Of a stretch of 9,141 nt of DNA, positions 5,763 to 9,141 are shown in pieces. Position numbers and translations under genes: made by a program. Numbering within the stretch: position 1 is the first letter of the stretch; every line of letters begins with the position of its first letter. Source of the stretch: Tepidanaerobacter acetatoxydans_A (GTDB taxonomy: Bacteria > Bacillota > Thermosediminibacteria > Thermosediminibacterales > Tepidanaerobacteraceae); contig JALHJR010000054.1 in assembly GCA_022840405.1 (NCBI GenBank), forward strand, positions 1 to 9,141, given 5' to 3'. Below the pieces are notes generated by a model. The model worked only from the letters and a program-made list of their open reading frames with translations. It did not search any database and had not been told where the DNA came from.

Positions 5763-6845
5763 ATGGAAACTGATGAGTATTTTATGCAAAGGGCATTGGA
5801 GCTTGCGGAAAAGGGCAGAAAAGCAACGGGAGAAAATCCCATGGTAGGTGCAGTTATCGTAAAAGAAGGCAAAATCATAGGAGAAGGCTATCATAAAAAG
5901 GCTGGAGGACCTCATGCAGAAATAGAGGCTCTAAGAGAAGCCGGACTTAATGCAAAAGGAGCAGCTCTTTATGTAAATCTGGAACCTTGCTGTCACTATG
6001 GCAAAACGCCGCCTTGCACCGATGCACTGATAAAAGCCCAAATAGCAAGAGTAGTTGCAGCCATAGAAGATCCCAATTCCAAAGTTGCCGGAAAAGGATT
6101 TTTGCAATTGCAAAATGCCGGGATAGAAGTTTCGGTAGGTGTTCTAAAGGATGAAGCATCAAAGTTAAATGAAGTTTTTATTAAAAACATTTCCAAGCAA
6201 ACCCCTTTTGTGATAGCAAAAATAGCTCAGAGTATTGACGGAAAGATTGCCCTATCTTCAGGAAAGTCAAAATGGATAACATGCGATGCTGCCAGAAAAA
6301 TGGGTCATGAAATAAGAAGCATGTATGATGGTATTTTGGTAGGTATAGGAACGGTTTTAGCAGATGATCCGATCCTTGACTGCCGTCTTGCAAGTAACTC
6401 GGTAAGTCCGGTAAAGATAGTCTTGGATTCATCGGCTGCAATTCCTACAGACTCAAGACTTTTACAAAGCAAGGGCAAAGTTATTTTAGCTACTACAGCA
6501 CAAGCTGACAAAGGGCGTTTGAAAGAACTTGAGGAGAGGGGTGTAGAAATTGTAACGACATCTCAAGATAAAGTAAACCTTAAGGAACTGCTGAAAGCTC
6601 TCTATAATGAGGGAATTTACAGTATCTTAGTGGAAGGAGGCGCCGGAGTATTTACTTCATTTCTTATAGAAGGGCTTTTGGATAAAATAATAGTTTTCAT
6701 TTCGCCAAAGATCATCGGAGGTGATGGCAGAGATTATGTAGGAAATCTTTTTCTAAGGGAAATGAAAGATGTATATGATTTTTATATTGACGATGTGGAA
6801 AAAGTCGGTGATGATGTCATGCTCACAATGTATCCTAAAAAATGA
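5763..6845 (+). CDS. ribD: Bifunctional diaminohydroxyphosphoribosylaminopyrimidine deaminase / 5-amino-6-(5-phosphoribosylamino)uracil reductase
   Basis: RibD carries out the second and third steps of riboflavin synthesis: deamination of the pyrimidine made from GTP, then NADPH-dependent reduction of the ribosyl group. The N-terminal deaminase domain (about 1-145) has the zinc site H51 and catalytic E53 in GGPHAEIEAL, with C76 and C85 in EPCCHYGKTPPC. The reductase domain (about 147-360) begins at PFVIAKIAQSIDGKIAL and contains GILVGIGTVLADDP and the nucleotide-binding VEGGAGVFTSFL (290-301). Its 360 residues match the family norm. ATG 5763 follows a GAGAGGGA ribosome binding site and is the first gene after the FMN riboswitch and terminator. 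It leads the rib operon, with ribE 14 bases downstream. Confidence 0.97.
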   Translation: METDEYFMQRALELAEKGRKATGENPMVGAVIVKEGKIIGEGYHKKAGGPHAEIEALREAGLNAKGAALYVNLEPCCHYGKTPPCTDALIKAQIARVVAAIEDPNSKVAGKGFLQLQNAGIEVSVGVLKDEASKLNEVFIKNISKQTPFVIAKIAQSIDGKIALSSGKSKWITCDAARKMGHEIRSMYDGILVGIGTVLADDPILDCRLASNSVSPVKIVLDSSAAIPTDSRLLQSKGKVILATTAQADKGRLKELEERGVEIVTTSQDKVNLKELLKALYNEGIYSILVEGGAGVFTSFLIEGLLDKIIVFISPKIIGGDGRDYVGNLFLREMKDVYDFYIDDVEKVGDDVMLTMYPKK

Positions 6846-6859
6846 AAGGAAGGTGCTAA

Positions 6860-7498
6860 GTGTTTACCGGAATTATAGAGGAAGTTGGAGAGATATCCAA
6901 TATGCAGCATAAAACCAGCGGAGCTGTGCTGCGCATTTCCTGCAAGAAAATCCTTGAGGGAGTTAAACACGGCGACAGTATTGCGGTAAATGGTGTGTGT
7001 CTTACCATAAAAGATTTAAACACAGAAGGATTTTCAGCTGATATAATGCCTGCGACATTAGAAAGCACAAACTTGGGGAAACTTATGCCAAAAAGTAAGG
7101 TAAACCTTGAAAGAGCTTTGAAGGTATCAGGCAGGTTAGACGGTCATATTGTTCAAGGACATATTGATGGGGTGGGCATTATCCGCGAAATTAAAAAGAG
7201 CGATGAATTTTTTACATTCCATATCGCTGCAAAACAAGAGCTTTTGAAATACATAGTTTTAAAAGGCTCAGCAGCTATTGACGGAATAAGCCTTACGGTG
7301 CAGGAGGTAAGAAGTGAAGGTTTTGGGGTTTCTATTATTCCTGCTACTTTAAATGGCACTGCACTCGGCTCTAAGAAACCGGGCGACTTGGTAAATGTAG
7401 AAACAGATATTATAGGTAAATATGTTGAAAAGTTTTTAAGGCCAGAGAAATGCAATGAAACAATGACTATGGAAAAACTTATTTCTCTTGGATACTGA
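6860..7498 (+). CDS. ribE: Riboflavin synthase (alpha subunit)
   Basis: This enzyme dismutates two molecules of 6,7-dimethyl-8-ribityllumazine into riboflavin and a pyrimidine that is recycled by RibH. The 212-residue protein shows the internal duplication of the family. Domain 1 starts MFTGIIEEVGEI, with SIAVNGVCLTI (40-50) and PATLESTNLG. Domain 2 starts at GHIVQGHIDGVG, with SAAIDGISLTV (137-147), PATLNGTALG and NVETDIIGKYV (179-189). The start is GTG at 6860, supported by AGGAAGG 6 bases upstream and by the universal MFTGII opening. It lies 14 bases after ribD and 19 before the preferred ribBA start, consistent with a single transcript. The name ribE follows common Firmicutes usage; in Escherichia coli this enzyme is often called ribC. 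Confidence 0.96.
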   Translation: MFTGIIEEVGEISNMQHKTSGAVLRISCKKILEGVKHGDSIAVNGVCLTIKDLNTEGFSADIMPATLESTNLGKLMPKSKVNLERALKVSGRLDGHIVQGHIDGVGIIREIKKSDEFFTFHIAAKQELLKYIVLKGSAAIDGISLTVQEVRSEGFGVSIIPATLNGTALGSKKPGDLVNVETDIIGKYVEKFLRPEKCNETMTMEKLISLGY

Positions 7499-7505
7499 AG
7501 AGATT

Positions 7506-7511
7506 GGGGAG
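7506..7511 (+). promoter_or_regulatory. Ribosome binding site that sets the ribBA start
   Basis: GGGGAG lies 6 bases before TTG 7518. The alternative in-frame TTG at 7488 overlaps the end of ribE and has no good ribosome binding site, so 7518 is preferred. Confidence 0.6.
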
Positions 7512-7517
7512 ATTAGA

Positions 7518-8692
7518 TTGGAAAACAGTTTTTACTTTAATACCATAGAAGAAGCTGTTGAAGATATTCGTATTGGGAAGATGATAATAGTAGTCGATGA
7601 TGAAAATCGCGAAAACGAGGGAGACCTTTTGATGGCAGCTGAAATGGCAAGCCCACAAAGTATAAATTTTATGGCGACTTTTGCTAAAGGTCTTATTTGT
7701 GCGCCGATTACCAAGGAAAGAGCAAAACAATTAAAGTTTACACCTATGGTAGAAAAAAATACTGACAATATGGGAACGGCTTTTACTGTATCAGTGGATC
7801 ATGTCGGCACTTCAACAGGAATTTCGGCATATGACAGAGCCCTAACCGCAAAAGCACTGACATATACTAAAGCAAAGCCTGAAGATTTCCGGCGGCCGGG
7901 CCATATTTTTCCGCTTGAGGCAAAACCCGGCGGAGTGCTGCGAAGAGCAGGCCATACCGAAGCTGCGGTAGATATGGCGAACCTGGCAGGGCTTTATCCG
8001 GCTGGAGTTATTTGTGAGATTATGAAGGACGATGGCAAAATGGCAAGGCTCCCTGAGCTTATGGAATTTTCGAAAACACACAATATAAAAATTATTACTA
8101 TTGAGGAACTGATAAAATATAGAAAAACAAGGGAAAAGCTGGTTGAAAAAATTGCCGAGGCAAATTTACCTACAGATTACGGATATTTTAGGCTTTACTG
8201 CTACGAAGATATCATAACAAAGGAAAACCACGTAGCTTTAGTTAANNNNNNNNNGTCCATTCCGAATGCCTTACAGGCGATGTATTTGCTTCTCGCCGAT
8301 GCGACTGCGGACTACAATTAAAAAGCTCATTAGAGCAGATTCAGCGTGAAGGCAAAGGCATACTCCTTTACATGCGGCAGGAGGGGCGAGGCATAGGTCT
8401 TGCAAATAAGATAAAGGCATACAGTCTGCAGGATAAAGGTCTTGATACAGTTGAAGCTAACGAAGAATTGGGTTTTGCGGCAGATCTTAGAGATTATGGC
8501 ATAGGCGCTCAAATACTAAGGGACTTAGGCATAAGAAAAATGCGGCTTTTAACCAATAACCCAAAGAAACTTATTGGGCTTTCAGGATACGGTCTTACTG
8601 TTACGGAATGTGTTCCTATAAAAATAAAACCTAATGAATATAACATGAAATACTTAGCTACAAAAAAAGAAAAAATGGGCCACTGGCTTTAA
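7518..8692 (+). CDS. ribBA: Bifunctional 3,4-dihydroxy-2-butanone-4-phosphate synthase / GTP cyclohydrolase II (interrupted by an assembly gap)
   Basis: RibBA supplies both precursors of riboflavin: the four-carbon unit from ribulose 5-phosphate and the pyrimidine from GTP. The N-terminal DHBP synthase domain (about 1-200, numbered from TTG 7518) has DDENRENEGD (27-36), DHVGTSTGIS (94-103), RPGHIFPLEAKPGG and GHTEAAVD. The C-terminal GTP cyclohydrolase II domain has the zinc cysteines in HSECLTGDVFASRRCDCG, then RQEGRGIGLANKI and DLRDYGIGAQIL, ending MGHWL. The two halves are in different frames because of the N run at 8246-8254. The left part gives 242 residues and the right part 145. Adding the ~13 residues expected in the gap gives about 400, the normal RibBA size, so the gene is most likely intact. 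The TTG start is supported by GGGGAG; TTG 7488 would add 10 residues. Confidence 0.94.
8246..8254. other. Assembly gap (9 N) inside ribBA
   Basis: Nine N interrupt ribBA between HVALV and VHSECLTGD. GTP cyclohydrolase II proteins carry about 13 residues there, and the two reading frames require a gap length of 1 modulo 3. About 37 bases satisfies both, so nine is an underestimate. The apparent frameshift and the early stop at 8319-8321 are artefacts. Confidence 0.9.
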
Positions 8693-8713
8693 AAACAGGA
8701 AGGAGAATACTGC

Positions 8714-9141
8714 ATGTCAAAAATAATCGAAGGTAAACTTATAGCTGAAAACTTAAAGTTTGGAATTGTTGTAAGCAGATTCAATGATTTTTTTACAAAA
8801 AAACTGTTGGAAGGTGCCGAAGATACACTAATACGCCATGGCGCAGCAGAAGAAGATATTGAAATTGCATGGGTGCCGGGAGGATTTGAAATCCCACTTG
8901 CTGCAAAACTTATGGCCGAGAGTAAAAAGTATGATGCGGTTATATGCCTTGGAGCTGTAATACGGGGAGCTACACCTCATTTTGAATATATATCCTCTGA
9001 AGCTGCAAAGGGCGTGGCTCAAGTGTCTTTGCAAACCCGGGTGCCCACAATCTTTGGAATTATAACCACTGACACATTAGAACAAGCCATCGAAAGAGCA
9101 GGGACAAAAGCAGGAAACAAAGGAAGCGAAGCTGCCCTTAG
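8714..9141 (+). CDS. ribH: 6,7-dimethyl-8-ribityllumazine synthase (3' end outside window)
   Basis: RibH condenses the pyrimidine intermediate with 3,4-dihydroxy-2-butanone 4-phosphate to give the lumazine that riboflavin synthase uses. In this family it forms pentamers or 60-subunit shells. The visible 142 residues begin MSKIIEGKLIAENLKFGIVVSRFND. They include VPGGFEIPLAAKLM (54-67), GAVIRGATPHFEYI with catalytic-site H89, and the signature GIITTDTLEQAIERAG with R128, then TKAGNKGSEAAL. A complete protein is about 154 residues, so only a dozen or so are missing past the right edge. ATG 8714 follows an AGGAAGGAG ribosome binding site. It lies 21 bases after ribBA and is the expected fourth gene of the operon. 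Confidence 0.97.
   Translation, partial: MSKIIEGKLIAENLKFGIVVSRFNDFFTKKLLEGAEDTLIRHGAAEEDIEIAWVPGGFEIPLAAKLMAESKKYDAVICLGAVIRGATPHFEYISSEAAKGVAQVSLQTRVPTIFGIITTDTLEQAIERAGTKAGNKGSEAAL

Noticed and set aside
8372..8692. A separate truncated GTP cyclohydrolase II gene starting at ATG 8372
   Set aside because: In-frame coding continues upstream to the N gap with the zinc-binding HSECLTGDVFASRRCDCG, so this is the C-terminal part of ribBA and not an independent gene.
1..9141. CRISPR array, tRNA or rRNA genes, prophage or defence system
   Set aside because: No regularly spaced repeats, no tRNA-like or rRNA sequence, and no phage or defence protein motifs were seen on either strand.

Overview
The window looks like a draft contig from a low-GC Gram-positive bacterium of the class Clostridia. 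Evidence for this is the AT-rich sequence, strong AGGAGG-type ribosome binding sites, TTG and GTG starts, an FMN riboswitch that works by transcription attenuation, and a ribD-ribE-ribBA-ribH order typical of Firmicutes. A moderately thermophilic or syntrophic clostridium is possible, but that is an impression and not shown by the sequence. Contig quality is uneven: there is a run of N at 8246-8254, and the first ~100 bases appear to carry several single-base indels.

Left region (1-5365) is an amino-acid or peptide scavenging cluster on the + strand. It holds an M20 metallohydrolase of the ArgE/DapE type whose 5' end is damaged or missing, an AGCS sodium:alanine/glycine symporter, and a second M20 hydrolase of the YgeY type. 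Between the symporter and the second hydrolase lies a decayed insertion sequence of about 1.54 kb (2627-4170). I delimited it by 16-bp imperfect terminal inverted repeats. Its transposase gene runs on the - strand and is broken by two in-frame stops and at least four frameshifts. The element starts 4 bases after the symporter stop codon and ends 7 bases before the hydrolase ribosome binding site, so it has probably separated two genes that were once adjacent.

Middle (5366-5762) holds a long terminator-like hairpin, a good promoter, a canonical FMN riboswitch (RFN element) and an intrinsic terminator. A 9-bp alternative pairing between the riboswitch 5' strand and the terminator 5' arm gives a plausible antiterminator.

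Right region (5763-9141) is the riboflavin operon: ribD, ribE (riboflavin synthase), ribBA and ribH, the last running off the window. Together these genes make riboflavin from GTP and ribulose 5-phosphate, apart from one dephosphorylation step. ribBA looks broken only because of the N gap, whose true size I estimate at about 37 bases.

I found no novel system. The most useful points are the reconstruction of the dead IS and its ends, the riboswitch switching model, and the diagnosis of two assembly or sequencing artefacts that would otherwise be read as pseudogenes.
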